In this document: positions 1 to 6,479 of the stretch, piece by piece | Numbering within the stretch: the stretch's first letter is position 1 | Layout of the letters: each line of letters starts with the position of its first letter | Origin: Chitinophagaceae bacterium | GTDB taxonomy: Bacteria > Bacteroidota > Bacteroidia > Chitinophagales > Chitinophagaceae | Length of the DNA: 6,479 nucleotides | Reading direction: 5' to 3' | Assembly: GCA_019454915.1 (NCBI GenBank) | Contig: JACFNM010000085.1 | Coordinates: 6,978-13,456 of the forward strand | The notes under the pieces: generated by a model | Seen by the model: only the letters and a program-made list of their open reading frames with translations | Databases searched by the model: none | Told to the model about the DNA's origin: nothing | Translations under genes and position numbers: made by a program

Positions 1-177
1 GGCGCCGGACTCCGACTCGATTTTAAATATTTTCTACTCCGGTTTGATTTCGGATGGAGACTGAAGGATCCCCTATACGCCTCCGATGACTATATGAAAT
101 TACCGGGTGACGGATGGTTTGTCCGGTCTAATATGCGAAAGCCCGTTTTGCAATTTGGAATCGGCTACCCATTCTGA
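1..177 (+). CDS. C-terminal end of a BamA/TamA-like (Omp85) outer-membrane beta-barrel protein, partial
   Basis: Frame 1 is open from the window edge to a TGA at 175-177, directly followed by an in-frame TAA, giving 58 residues. The peptide starts GAGLRLDF, continues with YFLLRFDFGW and ends FGIGYPF. This is the usual end of Omp85-superfamily barrels: alternating aromatic and hydrophobic strands, the LRFD-type strand, and a last strand ending in Phe that serves as the signal for barrel insertion. Family members fold in the outer membrane and either insert other barrel proteins (BamA) or help secrete or assemble substrates (TamA-like). The POTRA domains and most of the barrel lie upstream of the window, so BamA cannot be told from a TamA-like or patatin-fused relative. 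The gene converges on truB with 27 bp between the stops and no clear terminator. The assignment to the superfamily is fairly secure; the subfamily is not. Confidence 0.8.
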   Translation, partial: GAGLRLDFKYFLLRFDFGWRLKDPLYASDDYMKLPGDGWFVRSNMRKPVLQFGIGYPF

Positions 178-204
178 TAACCATATGAACCTGACTTTAT
201 GGAT

Positions 205-906
205 TCAGGAGTTACCCCCCTGTCTCATTAGTTCAGCCGTTTTCTGAAAGTCTTTTATTTCCAGGGCGTCGTCGAGTTTGAATTCGCCAATTCGGGTGCG
301 GCACAGACCGCTGAGGTAAGCGCCACAGCCCAATGCAATCCCAAAATCGTTTGCGAGACTACGAATATAAGTACCGGTAGAACAGACCACCTTAAAGTAA
401 ATCTTAGGCAATTCAATAGCGGTGATTGTAAACTCTTTTATATGGATGGTCCTGGGTTCCAGTACCACTTCAATCCCTTTTCGCGCCTTTTCATATACCG
501 GTCTGCCATCCTTCTTAATGGCCGAATGAGCAGGAGGTACCTGTGCTATCGTGCCTACAAACCGCTCGGTGGCACGCACAATGTCCGGCTCATTCAGGTA
601 TTGATATTCTTTGAAATTTTCCGGCTCACTTTCCAGGTCGTAAGTGGGAGTAGTAGCGCCAAGAGTGAAGCTGCCCGTGTACTCCTTCTCCTTTGCCATG
701 TACTCATTTATTTTCCTGGTGAACTTTCCGGTACAAACAATCAGTAAACCCGTCGCTAAGGGATCGAGTGTGCCGGCGTGTCCTACCTTCCTGATTTTGA
801 TAATGCCGCGGATTTTCCTTACCACATCAAAAGAAGTCCAGCCCGCCGGCTTATTAATCAGCAATAGCTTTCCTTCGGCAAAGGGATCAGTTTGTTCGGG
901 AGGCAT
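205..906 (-). CDS. truB: tRNA pseudouridine(55) synthase TruB
   Basis: TruB isomerises uridine 55 to pseudouridine in the T-loop of elongator tRNAs in the cytoplasm. With the start at ATG 906 the protein has 233 residues. Near the N-terminus is LLINKPAGWTSFDVV, then GHAGTLDPLATG at residues 42-53. Asp48 in that motif is the catalytic aspartate and matches the family numbering. Further on are the KEYTGSFTLG segment and GTYIRSLANDFG, which carries the conserved Arg of the active site. The protein is much shorter than the enterobacterial form of about 314 residues because it lacks the C-terminal PUA-like extension; from memory this short form is normal in Bacteroidetes. The frame could be extended two codons to a TTG at 912, but the ATG is preferred. 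The gene is divergent from the MFS gene and has its own promoter-like sequence upstream. Confidence 0.97.
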   Translation of the reverse strand: MPPEQTDPFAEGKLLLINKPAGWTSFDVVRKIRGIIKIRKVGHAGTLDPLATGLLIVCTGKFTRKINEYMAKEKEYTGSFTLGATTPTYDLESEPENFKEYQYLNEPDIVRATERFVGTIAQVPPAHSAIKKDGRPVYEKARKGIEVVLEPRTIHIKEFTITAIELPKIYFKVVCSTGTYIRSLANDFGIALGCGAYLSGLCRTRIGEFKLDDALEIKDFQKTAELMRQGGNS

Positions 907-950
907 GAGCAAAATTTAATTTCAAAATCTATTTAATATTTAGCGGGCGG

Positions 951-958
951 CAAAGTTA
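951..958 (-). promoter_or_regulatory. Candidate Bacteroidetes-type -7 box for truB
   Basis: Read on the minus strand this is TAACTTTG, an exact match to the TAnnTTTG -7 element recognised by the Bacteroidetes primary sigma factor. It would start transcription near 945, leaving a leader of about 40 nt before the truB ATG. The -33 region, about 19 nt upstream, reads TGTG rather than TTTG or TTG, so only half of the promoter is well supported. It is the best such match I noticed in the truB/MFS spacer (907-1084). On the plus strand of that spacer I found only a weak TACATTTA at 1064-1071, just before the MFS gene, with no correctly spaced TTG. Confidence 0.4.
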
Positions 959-1084
959 ATCTTTTGATGATTACATGACACACGCCATTATGCTTCTCAG
1001 CGAACAGGTCGTTTTTTCTTAGCTGATTGTTTATTAACTGAAAACTTATTAGATCAAAAATTTTACATTTACATCCGGTAAATA

Positions 1085-2320
1085 ATGGACATGTCAATTC
1101 ATTCGGTTTCGGGGAAGAGAAATACGGTCTTCATCATTTTGGTAGCCTCCTTAGGATACTTCGTTGATATTTATGATTTAGTGGTCTTTTCTATAGTCAG
1201 AATTGCAAGTTTCCAGGACATTGGTATAGCGGGAGAGAAGATGCGTACCGGTGGTGAATACGTATTAAATATGCAAATGGGAGGATTACTGCTGGGCGGA
1301 ATTATATGGGGTGTGATAGGGGATAAGTATGGAAGAATCAAGGTATTGTTTGGCTCTATTTTATTGTACTCTGTTGCCAATTTCGCCAATGCCTTTGTGC
1401 ATGATCTCCATACGTATGCCACAATACGGTTTATTGCGGGGCTGGGCCTGGCAGGCGAGTTGGGAGCGGGCGTTACCCTGGTAAACGAAAGTATGCATAA
1501 AGATAAGCGGGGATATGGCACCATGCTGATTGCGGCCATCGGCGTACTGGGCGCCCTCGCAGCTTTTTACGTAGCGGAACATTTTTCGTGGAGAAAGGCG
1601 TATATCGTGGGTGGGGTAATGGGGCTGTTGCTGTTATTCCTCCGCCTCGGCACTTTTGAATCGGGTATGTTTCATAAGTCCGTGACGCAAAATGTTGCCA
1701 AAGGAAAATTAAGTATGCTTTTTAATAACCAGGAGCGATTCCTGAGATACCTGTATTGTTTATTGATTGGATTACCCATCTGGTTTGTGGTGGGTATTTT
1801 TATCACCCAGGCTCCGGAATTTGGCGAAGCCCTTCATGCGCCCGTCGCCTTAAGTGCCGGGAAGGGGATACTATTTTCCTATTTAGCTATTTCTATAGGA
1901 GACATCATAGCGGGGCTTTTGGCGCAGGTGACAAAGTCCAGGAAATTAGCCGTGCTGATTTTTCAAATCAGTATCGTGATCAGTTGCTTCCTGTATCTAA
2001 GCAGTACTGGTATTACCGAACAACGATTTAACTGGCTGGCTTTCTTCATGGGATTAGGCGTGGGCTATTGGGCCACTTTTGTTACCATAGCCTCGGAACA
2101 GTTTGGCACCAATCTCCGTTCCACAGTTACAACCACCGCGCCTAACTTTGTACGCGGTGCATTGATCCCCAGTACTTTTCTTTTCGAGTTTTTTGTAAAC
2201 CGTACCAATATTATTACGGCTGGGTATATTATGATTGTGCTTTTAACGGTCATTGCCCTGTTTGCCCTCAGCAGACTGAAGGAAAGCTTTAACCGGGATT
2301 TGGATTATCTCGAGGTTTAA
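1085..2320 (+). CDS. Major facilitator superfamily (MFS) permease, substrate unknown
   Basis: A 411-residue inner-membrane transporter of normal MFS length, with about twelve hydrophobic segments in two halves and a central hydrophilic stretch near residues 190-215. The MFS loop 2-3 signature G-x3-D-x2-G-R is present as Gly76, Asp80, Gly83 and Arg84 (GVIGDKYGR). Helix 4 has the R-x3-G-x-G-x2-G pattern starting at Arg115, followed by Glu125. Helix 1 carries two acidic residues, Asp28 and Asp31, spaced D-x2-D. This resembles the DGxD of aromatic-acid and metabolite:proton symporters, and suggests proton-coupled uptake of an organic acid or similar compound; that is inference. A loop of about 20 residues separates helices 1 and 2. 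ATG 1085 is taken as the start; ATG 1091 two codons later is also possible. The gene is divergent from truB and 145 bp upstream of the first USP gene. The family call is firm; the substrate cannot be read from the sequence. Confidence 0.9.
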   Translation: MDMSIHSVSGKRNTVFIILVASLGYFVDIYDLVVFSIVRIASFQDIGIAGEKMRTGGEYVLNMQMGGLLLGGIIWGVIGDKYGRIKVLFGSILLYSVANFANAFVHDLHTYATIRFIAGLGLAGELGAGVTLVNESMHKDKRGYGTMLIAAIGVLGALAAFYVAEHFSWRKAYIVGGVMGLLLLFLRLGTFESGMFHKSVTQNVAKGKLSMLFNNQERFLRYLYCLLIGLPIWFVVGIFITQAPEFGEALHAPVALSAGKGILFSYLAISIGDIIAGLLAQVTKSRKLAVLIFQISIVISCFLYLSSTGITEQRFNWLAFFMGLGVGYWATFVTIASEQFGTNLRSTVTTTAPNFVRGALIPSTFLFEFFVNRTNIITAGYIMIVLLTVIALFALSRLKESFNRDLDYLEV

Positions 2321-2411
2321 GATAGCGCATATACCGCTCCTGTCAACAAAGTGTATAAGTCCGAAGCTCCGCCCGGCGGGCGCAAATCATTATTTCTTAT
2401 GATTAAGATCA

Positions 2412-2442
2412 TTGGCTTGTCTCGTTTATGACGATACCTTTA
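2412..2442 (+). promoter_or_regulatory. Candidate promoter for the USP gene cluster
   Basis: TTG at 2412-2414 and TACCTTTA at 2435-2442 are separated by 20 nt. This fits the Bacteroidetes TTG / TAnnTTTG arrangement except that the last base of the -7 box is A instead of G. It lies 23 nt before the ATG at 2466, so a transcript would have a leader of only about 17 nt. It sits in the 145-bp spacer after the MFS gene. If it is real, the USP genes can be expressed apart from the MFS gene. The match is short and could be chance. Confidence 0.33.
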
Positions 2443-2465
2443 TTATCATTGAAAATTTGGATGTC

Positions 2466-3320
2466 ATGAAAAAAATTCTTGTTCCAACCGATTTCTCCGA
2501 TAACGCAAGTAAAGCTTTGGACTACGCCGTCGCCATTGCTGCCAAAGCCAACGCAGAAATCATTTTGCTGAATACGTTTGCGGCAGCCGATACTACCATG
2601 TCGCCCGCACGCGCGCTGGTGGAGGAATATAACAGGAGTATTGAAGCCGATGCCCACGAGCAGTTGAAAGCATTGAAACAAAACGCGGAAGCAAACTCCT
2701 CTGTTGAGATCGTCATAAAATTCATAAACGGTGGTACCAAAGATTCTATATTGAACCTCGCAGCAGAAGAAAAGGTTGATCTGATAGTAATGGGGACGCG
2801 CGGCACAAGTGGAATAGAAAGGATGCTTTGGGGAAGTACCACCACAAGCGTTATCGGCAATTCAAGTGTTCCGGTACTCGCTATTCCCAGGGGAGCGGGC
2901 TGGAAGGGAATAAAGAACATCTTATTTGCCACGCGTGCATTTCAGGCTAACGATAACACTTTCGGCCCTATTCTTCAGCTGGCCGAATTAGAAGGAGCAA
3001 CTGTTCATCTCGTGATCTTTACCGACACGGACGATAAAGACCTGGTGAACTACCTGGAGCACTCAAGGTTATTCTATGCCTACCAGGATAAGCTTCCTGC
3101 ACGATATAAGCACCTGACCTTCAAAGTAGAACACCTTGAGGGAAAGGAGTTTTATGAAACAATCAATCAATATGTTGAAGAACAGGCGATTGACCTGATG
3201 GTCATGTCCACTCATAAGAGAAATTTCTGGCAGAGCCTCTTTAACAGAAGCATGACAAAAAAAATGACCATGTATTCAGACATCCCGTTGCTGGCACTGC
3301 CCGCAGAAGATGAAGAATGA
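2466..3320 (+). CDS. Universal stress protein, two UspA domains, first with an intact ATP-binding motif
   Basis: A 284-residue cytoplasmic protein made of two consecutive UspA folds, roughly residues 1-144 and 148-280. The first opens with MKKILVPTDFS, where Asp9 is the nucleotide-contacting acidic residue. It carries the complete G-x2-G-x9-G-S/T signature of ATP-binding USPs as Gly110, Gly113, Gly123 and Ser124. The second domain keeps the fold pattern, but the matching positions are Ser248, Lys251, Arg261 and Ser262, so it probably does not bind ATP in the usual way. USPs of this kind are linked to survival under starvation, redox or energy stress; the partner or client is not known here. 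The start is placed at ATG 2466 because the family begins exactly there. An in-frame TTG at 2412 would add 18 residues unlike any USP. It is the first of three USP genes on the same strand, 86 bp before the next. Confidence 0.93.
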   Translation: MKKILVPTDFSDNASKALDYAVAIAAKANAEIILLNTFAAADTTMSPARALVEEYNRSIEADAHEQLKALKQNAEANSSVEIVIKFINGGTKDSILNLAAEEKVDLIVMGTRGTSGIERMLWGSTTTSVIGNSSVPVLAIPRGAGWKGIKNILFATRAFQANDNTFGPILQLAELEGATVHLVIFTDTDDKDLVNYLEHSRLFYAYQDKLPARYKHLTFKVEHLEGKEFYETINQYVEEQAIDLMVMSTHKRNFWQSLFNRSMTKKMTMYSDIPLLALPAEDEE

Positions 3321-3406
3321 CGCAGTCCGCAGCAGATACATACGCCGGAAATATCCGCACCGGTGCTGGTAACTCATCTGTTTACGAACACAAAATAAAT
3401 TAACAA

Positions 3407-4231
3407 GTGAAAAAAATTATTGCTGTTTTTGACGGTTACAGAATATCCAAATCAACTCTCGCTTACGCCGAAGAATTTGCGTATACTACGGATGCACACC
3501 TTGTAGGTGTATTCATGGATGAAGCAGCTTTTCGCAATCCCAAACCGGCCAGAGCAGCGGAGGCTAAACCGAAAGCAGGAGTGGACCCCGATAAGGGAAA
3601 GAACGAAATGGCTTTTAAAAAGTTTGAAGAGAGTTGTAATAAGGCGAAGATTCAATTTTCGGTGCGCCGCGACAAGGCGCTCAATCTGCTGGATTTAAAA
3701 CATGAAAGCATGTTTGCTGACCTGCTGATCATCAGCGAACAGGAAATCGCTGCCCGCTATAAGCAGAAATCACCGTCACGGTTTATCAAGGAACTGCTGA
3801 CAGACGTACAATGCCCGGTTATGATAGTGCCTTCGGTTTATAAACCGATAGATAAAGTCACTCTGCTGTATGATGGTGCTCCATCATCTTTATATGCTAT
3901 TAAAATGTTTAGCTATCTTTTTGACGACTATAATGAGATACCCGTGGAAGTATTTGTGGTAAAAGACAGGACAGACTGGAATCTCAGGCTACCGGATAAC
4001 ACGCTGATGAGAGAATTTATAAAGAGGCATTTCCCCAAAGCATCTTATAAGGTAGTGAAGGGAGATGCGGAAGAGCAGATTACCGGATACCTGCGCAATC
4101 ACCAGGAAAATGAAATGGTGGTATTGGGCGCTTACCGGCGCAGTGAGTTATCCCGTTGGTTTAAGTCCAGTATGGCAGATGTATTGATGAGCGAACTCGA
4201 TACGCCACTTTTTATTGCACATAACAAATAA
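3407..4231 (+). CDS. Degenerate two-domain universal stress protein lacking the ATP-binding glycines
   Basis: A 274-residue protein with two UspA-like halves, about residues 1-143 and 148-273. It starts with GTG at 3407 (MKKIIAVFDGY); no in-frame ATG fits the family start. Asp9 and, in the second half, Asp156 (LLYDGAPSS) occupy the usual acidic position. Neither half has the G-x2-G-x9-G-S/T signature. In the first half the aligned positions are Ser110, Glu113, Pro123 and Ser124. In the second they are Gly241, Arg244, Ser254 and Ser255. A stretch rich in Lys, Pro and Ala at about 44-66 replaces the usual segment after strand 2 and is probably a flexible loop. The protein is best read as a non-ATP-binding USP relative, possibly a partner of the flanking ATP-type USPs; this is inference. 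It lies 86 bp after the first USP gene and 28 bp before the third, consistent with one operon. Confidence 0.82.
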   Translation: MKKIIAVFDGYRISKSTLAYAEEFAYTTDAHLVGVFMDEAAFRNPKPARAAEAKPKAGVDPDKGKNEMAFKKFEESCNKAKIQFSVRRDKALNLLDLKHESMFADLLIISEQEIAARYKQKSPSRFIKELLTDVQCPVMIVPSVYKPIDKVTLLYDGAPSSLYAIKMFSYLFDDYNEIPVEVFVVKDRTDWNLRLPDNTLMREFIKRHFPKASYKVVKGDAEEQITGYLRNHQENEMVVLGAYRRSELSRWFKSSMADVLMSELDTPLFIAHNK

Positions 4232-4259
4232 TCTTTTTCTAACCATCAATAAGAATTTA

Positions 4260-5108
4260 ATGAAACGAATATTAGTTCCTACAGATTTTTCTCCTACCGC
4301 TGAGAGGGCTTTTCGGTTTGCATTTGATATAGCACAGAAGACGAAAGGTACCATTATACTATACCATACTTATGTTCCGGTGGAGAGTTCCTTCATTGCG
4401 GCTGAAAGGCAACGCGACGAATACAACGCTATGGTTGAAGAAAAAATATTAAAGCGTTTACAGCGTCTCAAGAGGAAAATTGCGGGTGATGCTTCCGAAA
4501 TTGCGGTTTCCACCATCGTCGGGCGATCACCGCTCGTAGCTAATCTGATTCGTTTTGCGGACAAAAATCATGTTGACCTGATCGTAATGGGAACCCAGGG
4601 AGCTTCGGGGTTAAAAAAGATGATGGTTGGTTCGGTAGCGGCCAGAGTAGTCGAAAAATCCCGATGGCCGATTTTATTGGTACCGGGAAAATACGAATGG
4701 AAGGAGCCCGGACAGTTGGTTTTTGCCACTAACTTCTCTCCATCGGATAAAGAAGCACTGCCGTTAATTGACAAGCTGGCGCGATTATACGATGCGGAAA
4801 CGACCGTATTACATCTGATGAAATCTAATGCCAGTGCTGCCGAAAGTGAAAAAGAGAAAAAAGATTTTGATGCTCATGCGCGGGCTATTCAAAAAAAGGC
4901 AAAGAATAATCTCTCGTTGCATTTTCATGTTCTGGAAGTTGATTCTATAATAGACGCGATGGAAACGCTCGATAAAAAATTTCCCTACGACGTGATGATC
5001 ATGGTTCGGCGAAAGAAAAAATTATTGGAAAAGTTAATGGTAAAAAGTTTTACAAAGAGTATGGCCTATGTAACGCGAAAGCCGTTATTGATTATTCCCG
5101 AGGAATAA
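4260..5108 (+). CDS. Universal stress protein, two UspA domains, first with an intact ATP-binding motif
   Basis: A 282-residue protein of the same type as the first USP in the cluster. It opens MKRILVPTDFSP with the acidic Asp9. The first domain has the full G-x2-G-x9-G-S signature at Gly111, Gly114, Gly124 and Ser125, inside VMGTQGASGLKKMMVGS. The segment at about 49-73 is rich in Arg, Lys and Glu and likely helical. In the second domain the matching positions are Val249, Lys252, Lys262 and Ser263, again with basic residues where glycines belong. ATG 4260 is chosen because the conserved start lies there; an in-frame TTG at 4215 would overlap the preceding gene and add 15 unrelated residues. 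The gene follows the degenerate USP by 28 bp and is probably co-transcribed. Its C-terminus (PLLIIPEE) looks complete, but the remnant of a broken OmpA-type gene begins immediately after its TAA, in the same frame. Confidence 0.93.
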   Translation: MKRILVPTDFSPTAERAFRFAFDIAQKTKGTIILYHTYVPVESSFIAAERQRDEYNAMVEEKILKRLQRLKRKIAGDASEIAVSTIVGRSPLVANLIRFADKNHVDLIVMGTQGASGLKKMMVGSVAARVVEKSRWPILLVPGKYEWKEPGQLVFATNFSPSDKEALPLIDKLARLYDAETTVLHLMKSNASAAESEKEKKDFDAHARAIQKKAKNNLSLHFHVLEVDSIIDAMETLDKKFPYDVMIMVRRKKKLLEKLMVKSFTKSMAYVTRKPLLIIPEE

Positions 5109-6094
5109 CTTCCGCCGGACGGATCCGGTGAACTGGTTATCCTGAACAACAATAAAACGAAGTTCCTCAGAACCGAAAAAGAAGTTATCTTCTATCCGGA
5201 ATTCGTCAAGACGTTACCCGAAAATTTTACGGTGGAATTTGATTTATCCTCAACGCCGGAATACAGTTATCATAGTGGGTTTATGAAAATCGGCTTTACA
5301 AGCGATGAGAATGTAGGAGGAAAATGGAAAACATTTTCCAGGCATGGGATCAACAGCAAAGATTTATCACATCTTATGGAAATCGGACTTCATCCTACCG
5401 GCCCCGCTACCAACCGGGGGATGACCCGAATGACCAGTTATACAGGTGGGGAAGAGATCATCGATCAAGATGACGATCAGAACGTATTCAAAGTTCATGG
5501 GCAATCAACTAACGTCAGGGTCAGTATCTGGAGACAGAAAAGAAGGAAACGCGTGTATTTGAACGAGAATAAGATATAGGATATTCCGAGAGCATTGGCA
5601 GATGGTGCAACATTCAATTCTCTCTATTTCAGAAACGACGGAGCCAATTATGAAAACGAGGCTTATTTTATCAGCAACCTGCGGGTGGCAGTAAGCGCTC
5701 CCGATACGCGGAGCAAATTGATCACCGAGGGAAAATTTGTGACTTCCGGGATCCTGTTTGATGTCAATAGTGATAAGATAAAGCCTGAGAGCTATGGCGT
5801 CCTGAAAGACATTGCCACTGTATTGAAGGAGAATGGGACGTAAAAGTGAAAATTGTAGGACATACTGACAGTGATGGTGAGGACTCCTTCAACATGACCC
5901 TGTCTGCCAAAAGAGCAGCATCGGTAAAAAATACGCTCGCTTCTGAATTTGGGATCAAAGCAAACCGGATGACGACCGAAGGAAAAGGAGAATCTGAACC
6001 GGTAAGTCCCAATAATACACCTGAAGGAAAAGCCAACAATCGCAGAGTTGAGTTTATAAAACTTTGGATCTTTATGGTACAGCGAATTGTATGA
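5109..6094 (+). pseudogene. Decayed OmpA-family (peptidoglycan-binding) protein gene
   Basis: Three pieces together give one protein. From 5112 comes DGSGELVIL and a beta-rich region resembling a concanavalin-like or LamG-like fold (ENFTVEFDL, SLYFRNDG, YFISNLRVAV). A C-terminal OmpA-like domain follows: ILFDVNSDKIKPES, GHTDSDG, a LSAKRAASV helix, and NRRVEFIKL. The Asp of GHTD and the first Arg of NRRV are the usual peptidoglycan-contacting residues and are intact. Four lesions are visible. There is no start codon, signal peptide or N-terminal part, since homology begins right after the preceding stop. A TAG at 5577-5579 stands where the context KI*DIPRA suggests Trp. One base is missing in the G-run at 5835-5837, since adding a G restores ENGDVKVKIVGHTD. 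The expected stop after EFIKL (6064) is lost, giving a nine-residue tail to TGA 6092-6094. Otherwise the sequence is well preserved, so the decay looks recent. Sequencing errors could explain the point lesions but not the missing 5' end. The intact relative would sit in the outer membrane or periplasm and anchor to the cell wall. Confidence 0.85.
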
Positions 6095-6161
6095 TCAAAG
6101 GTTTCCGGAGATGAGGAATCTCTTCCAGTACCTTATGTGCTTACCTCTTGGGCGTTAAGTG

Positions 6162-6479
6162 TCATTTCAAAAACCCTATCATCCATTCTACAAAAACATA
6201 AATCAGTAGAATGGATGCTATGTTCATAAAAAATCCTGTCCTCATCATATCACCAATCTTTATTTTACCACTACTGAACACAATAGCGTTCGGCGGAGTG
6301 GCAACCGGGAGCATAAAAGCACATGATGCGGCTAATGCACCTCCCGCAAGCAGTGACAGTGAATCTATTTTCATAGGTACGCTGAGCGAATACAGCAGAG
6401 GGAGCATAATGCTGGCGGTTGCTGTATTCGAAGTAATTTCCGTTAAAAAGTTAATAGAGGCAATGATAATGAGCATGAT
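6162..6479 (-). CDS. C-terminal part of an SLC13/DASS-type anion:sodium symporter, partial
   Basis: The minus-strand frame is open from the right edge to a TGA at 6162-6164, giving 105 residues of a membrane protein. Near its start is FLTEITSNTATASIMLPL, the second Ser-Asn-Thr motif of the divalent anion:sodium symporter family, which binds sodium and substrate. It is followed by a helix containing FMLPVATPPNAIVFSSG, the other C-terminal hallmark of the family, and a last hydrophobic helix ending MIGFLK. Relatives import dicarboxylates such as succinate, or citrate or sulfate, across the inner membrane with sodium. The substrate cannot be decided from this third of the protein. The methionine three bases from the edge is internal, not a start. 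The gene converges on the OmpA remnant with a 67-bp gap. Confidence 0.9.
   Translation of the reverse strand: MMLIIIASINFLTEITSNTATASIMLPLLYSLSVPMKIDSLSLLAGGALAASCAFMLPVATPPNAIVFSSGKIKIGDMMRTGFFMNIASILLIYVFVEWMIGFLK

Noticed and set aside
187..213. CCTGA / TCAGG inverted repeat between the BamA-like gene and truB
   Set aside because: Only 5 bp paired with a 10-nt loop, and it overlaps the 3' end of truB; not a convincing terminator.
442..747. Plus-strand open frames of about 100 and 91 codons opposite truB (442-747 and 644-919)
   Set aside because: They lie antisense to a clearly conserved truB and their translations have no recognisable domain.
2370..2382. GC-rich palindrome CGCCCGGCGGGCG after the MFS gene, as a possible intrinsic terminator
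   Set aside because: The stem is only 5 bp with a 3-nt loop and is followed by CAAATCATT, not a T-run; too weak to call.
2412..2465. Upstream TTG starts extending the first USP (2412) and, similarly, the third USP (4215) and truB (912)
   Set aside because: The extensions are unlike the families, and family-typical starts lie at the downstream ATGs (2466, 4260, 906); the 4215 extension would also overlap the preceding gene.
3357..3366. Perfect 10-bp palindrome GCACCGGTGC in the gap between the first two USP genes, as an operator
   Set aside because: Single copy with no spacer or flanking symmetry and no matching regulator in the window; chance is likely.
5764..6039. Minus-strand open frame of 91 codons opposite the OmpA remnant
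   Set aside because: It overlaps the conserved OmpA-like domain on the other strand and resembles no known protein; a shadow frame.
6107..6123. Hairpin GAGAT-gagga-ATCTC between the OmpA remnant and the SLC13 gene, as a bidirectional terminator
   Set aside because: Stem of about 5 bp and no T-tract on either strand.

Overview
The window looks like a chromosomal piece from a Bacteroidetes bacterium, probably close to the Chitinophagaceae. The signs are moderate GC, starts without clear Shine-Dalgarno sequences, a TAnnTTTG-type -7 box ahead of truB, a BamA-like C-terminus ending in Phe, a short TruB, tandem-domain universal stress proteins (USPs) and an OmpA-family protein of a type I recall from that group. 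The genus cannot be fixed from the sequence alone.

Layout: (1) 1-177, plus strand, the last 58 residues of an Omp85/BamA-type outer-membrane beta-barrel. (2) 205-906, minus strand, truB, the tRNA pseudouridine-55 synthase, convergent with the barrel gene. (3) 1085-2320, plus strand, a 12-helix MFS permease divergent from truB across a 178-bp spacer. (4) 2466-3320, 3407-4231 and 4260-5108, plus strand, three consecutive two-domain USPs. (5) 5109-6094, plus strand, the decayed remnant of an OmpA-like peptidoglycan-binding protein. It has no 5' end, an in-frame TAG, a one-base frameshift and a lost stop. (6) 6162-6479, minus strand, the C-terminus of an SLC13/DASS anion:sodium symporter that continues past the right edge.

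The housekeeping part (BamA-like, truB) gives way to an accessory part of transporters and stress proteins. The three USP genes are probably one transcription unit, starting from a weak promoter-like sequence at about 2412-2442. The first and third USPs keep a full ATP-binding signature in their first domain only. The middle one has it in neither domain. They could therefore act together as nucleotide-binding and non-binding partners, but this is inference. I see no CRISPR array, RNA gene, insertion sequence or phage gene, and no convincing undescribed multi-gene system. The points most worth a second look are the patterned degeneration of the USP nucleotide sites and the multiply broken OmpA gene whose surviving homology begins directly after the last USP stop codon.
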